11,595 bases of DNA from UBA6901 sp035256085. Lineage in GTDB: Bacteria; Pseudomonadota; Gammaproteobacteria; Acidiferrobacterales; UBA6901. Below the pieces are notes generated by a model. It searched no databases. It was not told where the DNA came from and was given only the letters and a program-made list of their open reading frames with translations. Made by a program: the position numbers and the translations under genes. Below are positions 5,948-11,595 of this stretch, piece by piece. The first letter of the stretch is position 1; the number at the start of each line of letters is the position of its first letter. Location: positions 1-11,595 of the forward strand of contig DATEYP010000333.1 in the NCBI GenBank assembly GCA_035256085.1, read 5' to 3'.

Positions 5948-6286
5948 TCACAGTAGCAACACACGCGCCTCTGCTGTCTTCTTGTTAATCTCTATTTGCA
6001 CTTCGCAGTACTCATTGTGTTCGTCGATGGGCGTGGGATCGTCTGCGCAACTGCAGCCGGCGATAATGCCCGAATAGAAAATGCCGGCCTTGACGCGTAT
6101 GAGTCCTGCATCATCGGAAATGCGAATGATGATCACCTTGTGCGGACTTTCCGTCACATGGCTGCTGCTAGATAAACCTTGCTGCAAGGGAAGCTGATCG
6201 GTATCGAGTTGCTCGACTTCACGCTTGAGGGTGTCTTCAAAATCAGACGTTCCCCAGGCATTAAGCGTTTTGGTGAGTCTAATCAT
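5948..6286 (-). CDS. Small conserved-looking protein of unknown function
   Basis: The 112-residue protein starts MIRLTKTLNAWG and has a mixed N-terminal half rich in acidic and Gln residues (15-40). It continues into a beta-rich C-terminal half: VIIIRISDD (51-59), LIRVKAGIFYSGIIAGCSCADDPTP (62-86) and EYCEVQIEINKKTAEARVLLL (92-112). Three cysteines (78, 80, 94) fall in and after the G-C-S-C-A-D-D-P motif. No signal peptide or membrane helix is visible, so it is probably cytoplasmic. It reads as a genuine compact domain, and I have an impression of similar proteins in chemolithotrophic gammaproteobacteria, but I know no function. The ATG at 6286 is preferred over the in-frame TTG two codons earlier; neither has a strong SD. 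Confidence 0.75.
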   Translation of the reverse strand: MIRLTKTLNAWGTSDFEDTLKREVEQLDTDQLPLQQGLSSSSHVTESPHKVIIIRISDDAGLIRVKAGIFYSGIIAGCSCADDPTPIDEHNEYCEVQIEINKKTAEARVLLL

Positions 6287-6317
6287 TGGCAATATCGGGG
6301 GTTACTGATCCGGTCGC

Positions 6318-6457
6318 TAAATAGTGCGTGTCGCTTTTCTCCCTCTCCCCGCGGGAGAGGGCCGGGGTGAGAGCCAAACAACGCAAAAACGGCCCTCATC
6401 CTATCCTTCTCCCGCGGGGAGAAGGGACCCAGGGCTTGTCGGGGTGCGCACTATTTA
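6318..6457. repeat. REPIN-like composite repeat with terminal inverted repeats
   Basis: The element is bounded by taaatagtgcg (6318-6328) and its exact reverse complement cgcactattta (6447-6457). Inside are two GC-rich hairpins: ccctctccc-cgc-gggagaggg (6341-6361) and ccttctccc-gcg-gggagaagg (6405-6425). Each has perfect 9 bp stems and a 3 nt loop. The first hairpin plus its tail (ccggggtgagag) resembles the reverse complement of the second plus its tail, so the two halves are inverted copies. This is the arrangement of a REP doublet (REPIN/BIME). Such elements are non-autonomous and are mobilised by RAYT transposases in other genomes; none is present here. Confidence 0.8.
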
Positions 6458-6630
6458 CCGTTCTCCTCAGTAAGTCCCGGCGACGCTGGCCGTTCCGGTA
6501 TCCACGCCCGGCCTGCCGAGTGCAACAAACAGTCCGCGCTGCGGGTTGGCATGCGCAGCGCACGGGAATTGATGTGCCTGTACGGCGTTGCCGGCACCAT
6601 CATGTCGGCTGTACTGTCGATTCGTTTCAT
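6451..6630 (-). CDS. Possible small ORF (59 aa), doubtful
   Basis: An ATG at 6630 opens 59 codons (MKRIDSTADMMVPATPYRHI...) that end in a TAG at 6451-6453. A GGGAGG sequence sits two bases before the ATG, which is close for an SD. The stop lies inside the right end of the REPIN-like element. A competing minus-strand frame (MTTTFRADQMGGYETNRQYS..., ending near 6467) overlaps it and looks equally plausible. Neither resembles a family I know. It is listed because the region otherwise has no gene. Confidence 0.2.
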   Translation of the reverse strand: MKRIDSTADMMVPATPYRHINSRALRMPTRSADCLLHSAGRAWIPERPASPGLTEENGK

Positions 6631-6687
6631 AGCCTCCCATCTGGTCTGCGCGAAACGTTGTTGTCATGTTCAGCAGCAATTCATGAT

Positions 6688-7317
6688 TCATCCACGTTGC
6701 TCCAAAAACCGGCCAACTGCAGCTTTGGGCACCCGGGTCAGTTCCTGCATGAGCGAAAAGGAAATGTGCCGGATGCCATATTGTTCGCGGATAGCCTTCA
6801 ACATGCCAAGCCATAAATGCGCGGTCATCTCCGCATCCGCCAGCGCCCGGTGGAACGTGCCGCTCGCGGGAAGCCGATTGAATGTAACCAGCGTGCCGAG
6901 CTTGTGGTTGGGCGCGTCCGGATACACGCGGCGCGCCGCCAGCATGGAGCAGACGAACGCACCCGCATAACGCCGCCGGATGCGCTGACACTCGGCATCC
7001 AGAAAGCGCTGATCGAAGGCGGCATTGTGTGCCACCAGGTCGTGGTCATTGATGAAATCGGCAAGCCCGGCCATCACGATTCTGCAGGTCGGCGCTGTGA
7101 GCAACATGCGATTGGTGATGCCGGTGTAGTCCTCGATAAATTTACTGACCCGTATGCCGGGATTCATCAGGGACTGGAAACGCCCGGTGATCCTGCCTGC
7201 TTCCAGCCGTACCGCGCCGACCTCGATGGCACGGTCGCCCATGCCCGGCGACAGGCCGCTGGTCTCGAAGTCGAGGACGATGACCGTATCGGCAGGTCGG
7301 TTCTGGCGTTGCTTCAT
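6688..7317 (-). CDS. DnaQ-like DEDDh 3'-5' exonuclease
   Basis: The 209-residue protein is an RNase T/DnaQ-superfamily exonuclease, using two metal ions to remove nucleotides from 3' ends. All DEDDh residues are visible: Asp16 and Glu18 in VLDFETSG (ExoI), Asp102 in VAHNAAFDQRFL (ExoII), and His156 with Asp161 in FHRALADAEMTAHL (ExoIII). The C-terminal 35 residues (ISFSLMQELTRVPKAAVGRFLEQ) form a helical extension. It is a stand-alone exonuclease rather than the polymerase III epsilon subunit, because no clamp-binding tail or alpha-binding region is obvious. The substrate is unknown. AGGGAG four bases before the ATG at 7317 supports this start over an in-frame ATG at 7377. It diverges from the diguanylate cyclase gene. 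Confidence 0.92.
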   Translation of the reverse strand: MKQRQNRPADTVIVLDFETSGLSPGMGDRAIEVGAVRLEAGRITGRFQSLMNPGIRVSKFIEDYTGITNRMLLTAPTCRIVMAGLADFINDHDLVAHNAAFDQRFLDAECQRIRRRYAGAFVCSMLAARRVYPDAPNHKLGTLVTFNRLPASGTFHRALADAEMTAHLWLGMLKAIREQYGIRHISFSLMQELTRVPKAAVGRFLEQRG

Positions 7318-7639
7318 CGTGCTCCCTAAAGAATGATCGGGGGAAACGGCCCTGCTCGGCTGGAATGACGTGGTCATTCAATGACCTTCCACCCATGCCG
7401 CCGGGTGCCGGATACATTTATCTTTGTCATAGGAAGCTTACACCTAACATCATGTACTTACCGCTCCTTGTTGAGCCAAAAAATAATATGCACGCACTGA
7501 CCGTTGTTTTTGTTTCTGTCATCTCGGCGTGCATGCCCAAGAAGTAGACATATAAGCATTTGTCGATTGTACAAGGGCAAAACGCCCTGTAAGGTTCCCG
7601 CGGGGAATAATAATTAGCGCCTCAACAGGGGGAGGTTCC
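7318..7639. promoter_or_regulatory. Divergent intergenic region before the diguanylate cyclase gene
   Basis: This 322 bp region is more AT-rich than its neighbours and must supply promoters for two divergent genes. It contains ATGCACGC (7488-7495) and its reverse complement GCGTGCAT (7527-7534), 31 bp apart. A small stem, agggc-aaaac-gccct, lies near 7574-7588. No coding sequence with a convincing start was found. Promoter hexamers were not assigned with confidence. Confidence 0.4.
7627..7635 (+). promoter_or_regulatory. Ribosome binding site supporting a TTG start
   Basis: AGGGGGAGG ends four bases before a TTG at 7640. No in-frame ATG occurs until far inside the protein, so this site decides the start of the diguanylate cyclase gene. 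Confidence 0.8.
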
Positions 7640-8590
7640 TTGCCTGAATTAAGGACAGATCGGCTTGTGCCGGGTGAAACGCTGAGGCAGCCGCGCGAAT
7701 TGTTTTTGTACACGCAGCCCAGACCAGAAACAGCCGAGACGCCGGCTGTTGCCGAACCGCCACCCCCTGACCAACCAGTTCAAGACCCGCCAGAACGGCC
7801 AGACGCAGCCGATCCGGCGAGCCGTCTGGAGCTCTGCATCAGCTTGCAGGCAAAGGTGATTGCCCTGCTGGAAGGCGAACAGTGCACACCCCGCGAAGCT
7901 GAACGCCCCGGACAGCTGGAACATATCAGTGTGGAACTGCTTGCCCTGCTCCAGCAGGCGATCCGGCACGAGCGCAATATTGTCCAGGATTATTGTGCGC
8001 TGCGGGCGGAAGTCAGGTCTCTGCGAATCGAGCGGGACGAGCTGGCAGTGGCATTGCGACTCATGGAGGCCCTGAGCCTCACCGACGAGCTCACCGGCCT
8101 GCCCAACCGGCGCGGCTTTATTCAACGCCTGGACCAGGAACTCAGCCGCAGCCAGCGTACCGGCCAGCCCTTGTCCATCGTGCTCCTGGACATCGACAAC
8201 TTCAAGGATTTCAATGATCGCTACGGCCACCACGTTGGCGACATGATACTGCGCTGTTACGCCCAGAGCATGGGCCGGGAATTCCGGCAACACGACCTGT
8301 TGGCCCGCTACGGCGGCGAGGAGTTCGTGTTGTTGTTGCCCGAGACATTCTTGGGCGACGCGCGCAATGCGGTTGGAAAGCTAAGTCGCCGAATCCGGCG
8401 TGAACCGCTGGATACCGGCGACACTTGCATCGAGCTACCGACCTTTTCCGCCGGCATCGCCTGCCGGCGTTCGGGTGAAACCGCCACTACACTGATCAAC
8501 CGGGCCGATCAGTCCCTTTACCTGGCGAAGCGCCTGGGACGGAACCGGATTGAAACCGACGAGCAGCTCCCGCCGCCAAAGACCCCGTAG
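7640..8590 (+). CDS. GGDEF-domain diguanylate cyclase
   Basis: The 316-residue protein should make cyclic di-GMP from two GTP. Residues 1-60 are low-complexity and Pro/Glu-rich (35-58). Residues 62-145 are helical, ending in a probable coiled coil (RAEVRSLRIERDELAVALRL) that would dimerise the catalytic domain. The GGDEF domain spans about 146-306, opening with LSLTDELTGLPNRRGF. It contains LLDIDNFKDFNDRYGHHVGD (metal Asp184), the active-site RYGGEEF (223-229), and an RxxD inhibitory I-site, RQHD, at 216-219 with the canonical spacing. The enzyme therefore looks active and feedback-inhibited by its product. There is no signal peptide, membrane helix or known sensor domain, so it is cytoplasmic; what the N-terminus senses is unknown. 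The start is TTG. Confidence 0.93.
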   Translation: MPELRTDRLVPGETLRQPRELFLYTQPRPETAETPAVAEPPPPDQPVQDPPERPDAADPASRLELCISLQAKVIALLEGEQCTPREAERPGQLEHISVELLALLQQAIRHERNIVQDYCALRAEVRSLRIERDELAVALRLMEALSLTDELTGLPNRRGFIQRLDQELSRSQRTGQPLSIVLLDIDNFKDFNDRYGHHVGDMILRCYAQSMGREFRQHDLLARYGGEEFVLLLPETFLGDARNAVGKLSRRIRREPLDTGDTCIELPTFSAGIACRRSGETATTLINRADQSLYLAKRLGRNRIETDEQLPPPKTP

Positions 8591-8680
8591 TCGCGTCGTT
8601 ATGGAATCACCCGCGGGCGATGCCCCTGGCAACAGCCGTGACAACATGTAGTGGCTTCATCGATAACAGGGCGATGCCGG

Positions 8681-9679
8681 TTACGCTTGCCGCGCCGCGG
8701 CGGCGTAGCGCCGGATAACCTCCCCGGCCGGTTCGATGGCGTGAATGCCGGCCACGCTCTTGCCCGCCTGCCAGTAATCGTTGTCGCCCGAGCTATCCAG
8801 CGAGGCGCGCTTCAACTGCCACAGGGAGCGCAGCGTATAGAGCGTGCGCATCAGGTGTTTGGTCCTGCGCCCGCGCAGCAGCCAGCGTGCCAGGAATCCG
8901 GCCTTGAGGCCGAGGCGCCGCACCGTGGGTGTGGCGATCACCGCCACCGGCACGCCGGTGATGCGCTCGCTTAGGACGATGTCCTGTTCCTGCGCCGCCA
9001 CAACGGCACGCTTGTAGGCCTCACTCGCGCCGCACTCGCGGGTGGCGATGAAGCGTGTGCCCATTTGCACGCCGGCATACCCCATGCGCAGCGCGGCGAC
9101 AAAGTCCGGCTCGCTGCCGATGCCGCCGGCGCAAACCAGCGGCAGCTTGTAGCCGGCCAGTGCGGCATAGAGTTCCTGCGCGCTCAGGGTGCCGGCGTGA
9201 CCGCCGGCGCGGTTGTTCACGGCGATCAATCCATCCACGCCGGCGTCGATGCCTTTCTCGGCCCATTTGCGCTCGGTCACGTCGTGGTACACCAGACCGC
9301 CGGCCGCGTGCACGCGCTTGACCACCCAGTCAGGTTTGCCGAGCGAGGTGATGATGAAGCGCACGCCCTCCTCCAGCGCGATGTCCAGCCAACGCGTCAT
9401 CTTCTCGTGATACGACTTCGAGGATTTCTCGATGAGCACGTTCATGCCGATCGGTTTGGAGGTGAGGCCGCGAATGCGCCGCACGCCTGCGCGGAATTCA
9501 TGCCGGTACACATAGGTGAGGGAAATCGGCTGAATAATCCCGATGCCGCCGGCCTCGGACACCGCCGCCACCAATTCCGGATTGGTGCAGGGATACATCG
9601 CGCCGCAAATAATCGGCACCTCGATGCCCAGTTGGCGGGTAAACGCCGTCTCCAGCAACCCGCCACCGGCCGGGCTCAT
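8681..9679 (-). CDS. Nitronate monooxygenase / 2-nitropropane dioxygenase-like FMN flavoprotein
   Basis: The 332-residue TIM-barrel flavoenzyme belongs to the NMO/NPD superfamily. Some members oxidise nitronates; others are FMN-dependent enoyl reductases or of unknown function. Visible landmarks are the opening IEVPIICGAMYPCTNPELVAAVSEAGGIGII (19-49), NNRAGGHAG with the candidate catalytic His161 (155-163), the phosphate-binding CAGGIGSEPDFVAALRMGYAGVQMGTRFIAT (183-213), and D-Y-W-Q-A-G-K-S-V-A-G-I near the C-terminus (301-312). About 40 basic residues (253-292) precede that last motif. The start overlaps the stop of the upstream hotdog gene (ATGA), so the two are coupled. With a thioesterase-like partner, a role on acyl thioesters is conceivable; that is inference. 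Confidence 0.88.
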   Translation of the reverse strand: MSPAGGGLLETAFTRQLGIEVPIICGAMYPCTNPELVAAVSEAGGIGIIQPISLTYVYRHEFRAGVRRIRGLTSKPIGMNVLIEKSSKSYHEKMTRWLDIALEEGVRFIITSLGKPDWVVKRVHAAGGLVYHDVTERKWAEKGIDAGVDGLIAVNNRAGGHAGTLSAQELYAALAGYKLPLVCAGGIGSEPDFVAALRMGYAGVQMGTRFIATRECGASEAYKRAVVAAQEQDIVLSERITGVPVAVIATPTVRRLGLKAGFLARWLLRGRRTKHLMRTLYTLRSLWQLKRASLDSSGDNDYWQAGKSVAGIHAIEPAGEVIRRYAAAARQA

Positions 9680-10158
9680 ACTGGCCCGAGCCGCCAGCAG
9701 GCCGTGGTGCGCGCCACGACATCGCCGTCACGATCGCGGATGTCGGCCTGCACCATAATCTCGATGTCCTCACCCTGTACCGGCGGAACCTCGCAGCGCG
9801 TTTCCGCCACCTGCAGGCCGCGTGCCTTCTTGAAATATTCGGTCGATATTTTTACCGCGATGCCGCGTGTAGTGGTTGGCAGACCGGTAAGCATGGCCAG
9901 TCCGCTGGTCACCTCGCCGAGATTGGCCAGGGCAATGGCGTGGATGGAGTTGAGGTGGTTGCGCACACGCCGCCGGTCGTGCAGTTCCACGCGCGCGTAG
10001 CCGGGCCGCAGTTCACGGATGCGCGGCGAGATGCTTCCGGTATAGGGGACCAACCGGCCGAGGATACGGCTGAACAGCCAACGTCCGCCGGGCCAGGGCG
10101 CCAGTCGTTGCCAGAGGCGCAATAATTTCGCACCCGGCGAGGCCTGGGCAACAGCCAT
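9676..10158 (-). CDS. Hotdog-fold DUF4442 protein, thioesterase-like
   Basis: The 160-residue protein fits the DUF4442/PaaI-like hotdog group. The central N-H-L-N-S-I-H-A-I-A-L-A-N-L-G-E block (67-82) is the family's conserved hot-dog helix, and FKKARGLQVAETR plus the IEIMVQADIRDRDGDVVARTTACWRL strands (132-157) complete the fold. The first 40 residues are a helical, basic leader. Hotdog enzymes of this class usually hydrolyse or bind acyl-CoA, but the substrate is not known. It is the first gene of the pair with the nitronate monooxygenase-like gene, its TGA overlapping the next ATG. No strong SD is visible before its own ATG. Confidence 0.82.
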   Translation of the reverse strand: MAVAQASPGAKLLRLWQRLAPWPGGRWLFSRILGRLVPYTGSISPRIRELRPGYARVELHDRRRVRNHLNSIHAIALANLGEVTSGLAMLTGLPTTTRGIAVKISTEYFKKARGLQVAETRCEVPPVQGEDIEIMVQADIRDRDGDVVARTTACWRLGPV

Positions 10159-10457
10159 CAGCGGCGAATATCCAAGAGATCCATGATGCGACTATATATG
10201 TGTTTAGCCGTACCGGCACGCTTGCGTGAGCGACACCGGAGCACTGATGGCGCTGGATGATCTGTACAGGCTGCCGTGCAGCCGGGAGGCGGCCGCGAGG
10301 AATCCGCCATGGGCCGCCGCGACGAGAATGTTCCTACTCACCATGTTTTCTCATATGGCGAATCTGACCTAAATCAAAGCCTTATTTGAAATGACCTTTA
10401 TGCTGAAACCTGTACGTTCACTGTGGGATCTGTTTCTGCATCGTTCAAGGAGGCCTT
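10159..10457. promoter_or_regulatory. Divergent intergenic region with FNR-like half-sites
   Basis: About 300 bp separate the hotdog gene from the lipoprotein gene. CTGAC-ctaa-ATCAA at 10364-10377 resembles an FNR/Anr box (TTGAT-N4-ATCAA), with a perfect right half and a weak left half. A ggctgc-cgt-gcagcc hairpin lies at 10269-10283. A 40-codon plus-strand frame (10247-10369, starting MALDDLYRLPCSREA) has a GGAG five bases upstream but no other support. No known gene is present. Confidence 0.35.
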
Positions 10458-10907
10458 ATGAAACGCATTACCCTGCTGTTGCTGGCGTTGACCGGACTGT
10501 CACTCGCTGCCTGTGCCCCGCGCGCGCCCGATCCGGATCGCTTTGCCGCAAAGTTCTTTGAACACGGCAAGGAGAGCATTCTCGAAGCCATGAAAGACCA
10601 GAAGGTCAGCGAATCGCAGCTTGCCGCCGCGCGCGGCGTTCTCGACCGCCACGAACCCAATGCCCAGCGCGAGTTGGCCGCGGCCATGCGCGCCCAGCAG
10701 GAATTAATGCTGGCGCTGTCCTCCGGGCACGATTCCGCCACCCTGCTCAGGCTCGAAGCCGACCAGAACCGGGTGCAGGATCAGGTGCTGCGCACCATTG
10801 GCGGCATGCATGAGGAGCTGGCGTCTGCGGTAGGTCCCGAAAAGTGGAAAGGCACCTCCGCCCGACTTGAAGAGAAGTACAGTCGCTACTTCAGGCCAAG
10901 GAAGTAA
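10458..10907 (+). CDS. Small helical lipoprotein of unknown function
   Basis: The 149-residue protein begins with a lipoprotein signal: MKR, a hydrophobic core (ITLLLLALTGLSL) and the lipobox L-A-A-C with Cys19 as the acylated residue. The residue after Cys19 is Ala rather than Asp, which favours outer-membrane sorting. The mature part is almost entirely helical and charged (28-147), with two long amphipathic segments (SESQLAAARGVLDRHEP and RELAAAMRAQQELMLALSS) and D-Q-N-R-V-Q-D-Q-V-L-R-T. That architecture is reminiscent of periplasmic CpxP/Spy-like helical proteins, but I see no LTxxQ motif and make no such assignment. AAGGAGG four bases before the ATG supports the start strongly. Confidence 0.85.
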   Translation: MKRITLLLLALTGLSLAACAPRAPDPDRFAAKFFEHGKESILEAMKDQKVSESQLAAARGVLDRHEPNAQRELAAAMRAQQELMLALSSGHDSATLLRLEADQNRVQDQVLRTIGGMHEELASAVGPEKWKGTSARLEEKYSRYFRPRK

Positions 10908-10920
10908 GTACGGAAATCTT

Positions 10921-10959
10921 AGTGAACGGAGAGATGTAGCTTTCATCGCTCCGTTCACT
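10921..10959. terminator. Strong hairpin after the lipoprotein gene
   Basis: AGTGAACGGAG (10921-10931) pairs perfectly with CTCCGTTCACT (10949-10959). After one mismatch, GATG (10933-10936) pairs with CATC (10944-10947) around a 7 nt loop. It starts 13 bp after the lipoprotein stop codon. No T-run follows, so it may be a processing or terminator-like structure rather than a textbook intrinsic terminator. Confidence 0.55.
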
Positions 10960-11077
10960 GTAGTTCGTATTCACACAAGCCATCCCGAATATTCGCTGTC
11001 GTCTCACTGTGGCCCGGTTTCGTTCCTGAATATAGAAAGATGTTTAGCTCGGATTTCCGCAAAGGGCGCGCCCGCAC

Positions 11078-11595
11078 ATGAAACACATCCTGCTTTGTCT
11101 TGGTCTTGTCATCACCGCGCCGGTCACGGCACTGGCTACCGATGCGCTCACCCCCGAGCAGGCGCTCGGAAAAATGCTGTACGAAGACGTCAATCTGTCG
11201 CTCAACCGCAACCAGTCGTGCGCGACCTGCCACAGCCTTGCGGCCACGCCCGGTACGCTGCCGACACCGGGATTTGCCGATCCGGTCAATATCACGGACG
11301 GCACCGCAGTCTCGGCCGGTTCCGTCGCCGGCCGGTTCGGCGCGCTCAATTCACCGTCGGCCGGCTATGCCGCGTTCAGTCCGTTCTTTCACTGGGACGC
11401 AACCGAGAAGCACTATGTCGGCGGCCAGTTCTGGAACGGCCGCGCCGCGACACTCGCCGAGCAGGCCAGGCAGCCGATTCTGAATCCGCTCGAAATGGCC
11501 ATGCCCAGCGCGTGGGCGGTCGTCACGCGCCTGAAACAAAACCCGGAGTACGTGAATCGTTTCGCGACGGTCTACGGCCTGGACCTGAAGCCGAT
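11078..11595 (+). CDS. Dihaem cytochrome c peroxidase / MauG family protein (3' truncated)
   Basis: The open frame runs from the ATG at 11078 off the right edge and gives 172 residues. A signal peptide (MKHILLCLGLVITAPVTALA) directs it to the periplasm. LTPEQALGKMLYEDVNLSLNRNQSCATCHSL follows, with the first haem site C48-A-T-C-H52. The segment GRFGALNSPSAGYAAFSPFFHWD (85-107), then YVGGQFWNGRAATLAEQARQPILNPLEMAMP (113-143), matches the N-terminal domain of bacterial CcpA/MauG-type proteins. The second CxxCH lies beyond the window. Classic members reduce hydrogen peroxide with electrons from cytochrome c; MauG-like members oxidise protein side chains, and the part seen does not decide between them. 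The SD is weak (AAAGGG at 11061-11066, 11 bases before the ATG). Confidence 0.9.
   Translation, partial: MKHILLCLGLVITAPVTALATDALTPEQALGKMLYEDVNLSLNRNQSCATCHSLAATPGTLPTPGFADPVNITDGTAVSAGSVAGRFGALNSPSAGYAAFSPFFHWDATEKHYVGGQFWNGRAATLAEQARQPILNPLEMAMPSAWAVVTRLKQNPEYVNRFATVYGLDLKP

Noticed and set aside
5040..5951. 303-codon open frame on the minus strand
   Set aside because: It lies antisense to the YbaK-domain gene in a GC-rich third-position pattern, has low-complexity His/Arg/Asp content and no family resemblance. The plus-strand gene has a strong SD and clear motifs.
7365..7547. 60-codon plus-strand frame in the exonuclease/cyclase gap
   Set aside because: No ribosome binding site, no recognisable features, and it overlaps the region expected to hold divergent promoters.
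7571..7610. Possible c-di-GMP (GEMM) riboswitch upstream of the diguanylate cyclase gene
   Set aside because: A GGGCAAAA stretch recalls part of the GEMM core, but the ACGCAAAGC strand and the second conserved stem are absent; only a 5 bp stem can be drawn.
9065..10000. 311-codon open frame on the plus strand
   Set aside because: Antisense shadow of the nitronate monooxygenase-like and hotdog genes, both of which carry clear family motifs.

Overview
The window is a GC-rich bacterial chromosome segment of about 11.6 kb. It most resembles a gammaproteobacterium of chemolithoautotrophic or Chromatiales-like type. That placement is inferred from a proteobacterial-type phosphoribulokinase homologue, a MauG/CcpA-type dihaem peroxidase, several membrane proteins of unknown function and REP-type intergenic repeats. 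No rRNA, tRNA, CRISPR array, prophage or transposase gene was seen. This is mostly ordinary chromosome, with scattered decayed or repeat-rich intergenic stretches.

Layout. Positions 1-164 are the tail of a receiver (REC) domain, probably of a hybrid histidine kinase or response regulator. Positions 165-678 have no intact gene: they hold a decayed EAL (c-di-GMP phosphodiesterase) fragment and two dispersed-type inverted repeats. rsgA (ribosome-assembly GTPase, minus, 679-1719) diverges from a coupled pair of membrane proteins, DUF2798 and DUF6498 (plus, 1852-2788). These converge on a divergent phosphoribulokinase homologue (minus, 2797-3741), which lies downstream of a small CPXCG zinc-ribbon-like gene (minus, 3829-4020). 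A secreted CAP/SCP-domain protein (plus, 4163-4762) is followed by about 500 bp without a recognisable gene, then a YbaK-type aminoacyl-tRNA deacylase gene (plus, 5268-5738) preceded by a perfect hairpin.

A small Cys-containing protein of unknown function (minus, 5948-6286) is followed by a REPIN-like composite repeat (6318-6457). A DEDDh exonuclease (minus, 6688-7317) diverges from a GGDEF diguanylate cyclase (plus, 7640-8590) that starts at TTG. A translationally coupled pair, a DUF4442 hotdog protein and a nitronate monooxygenase-like flavoprotein (minus, 8681-10158), comes next. It diverges from a small lipoprotein (plus, 10458-10907), a strong hairpin, and a truncated dihaem cytochrome c peroxidase gene running off the right edge (plus, 11078 onward).

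Functional links are modest. The REC tail, the dead EAL fragment and the intact GGDEF protein touch signal transduction and c-di-GMP. The lipoprotein and peroxidase are both envelope or periplasmic. I found no convincing new multi-gene system. The best leads are the phosphoribulokinase homologue with altered substrate-binding positions plus an insertion, the REPIN-like element, the 5948-6286 protein family, and the perfect hairpin in front of the deacylase gene.
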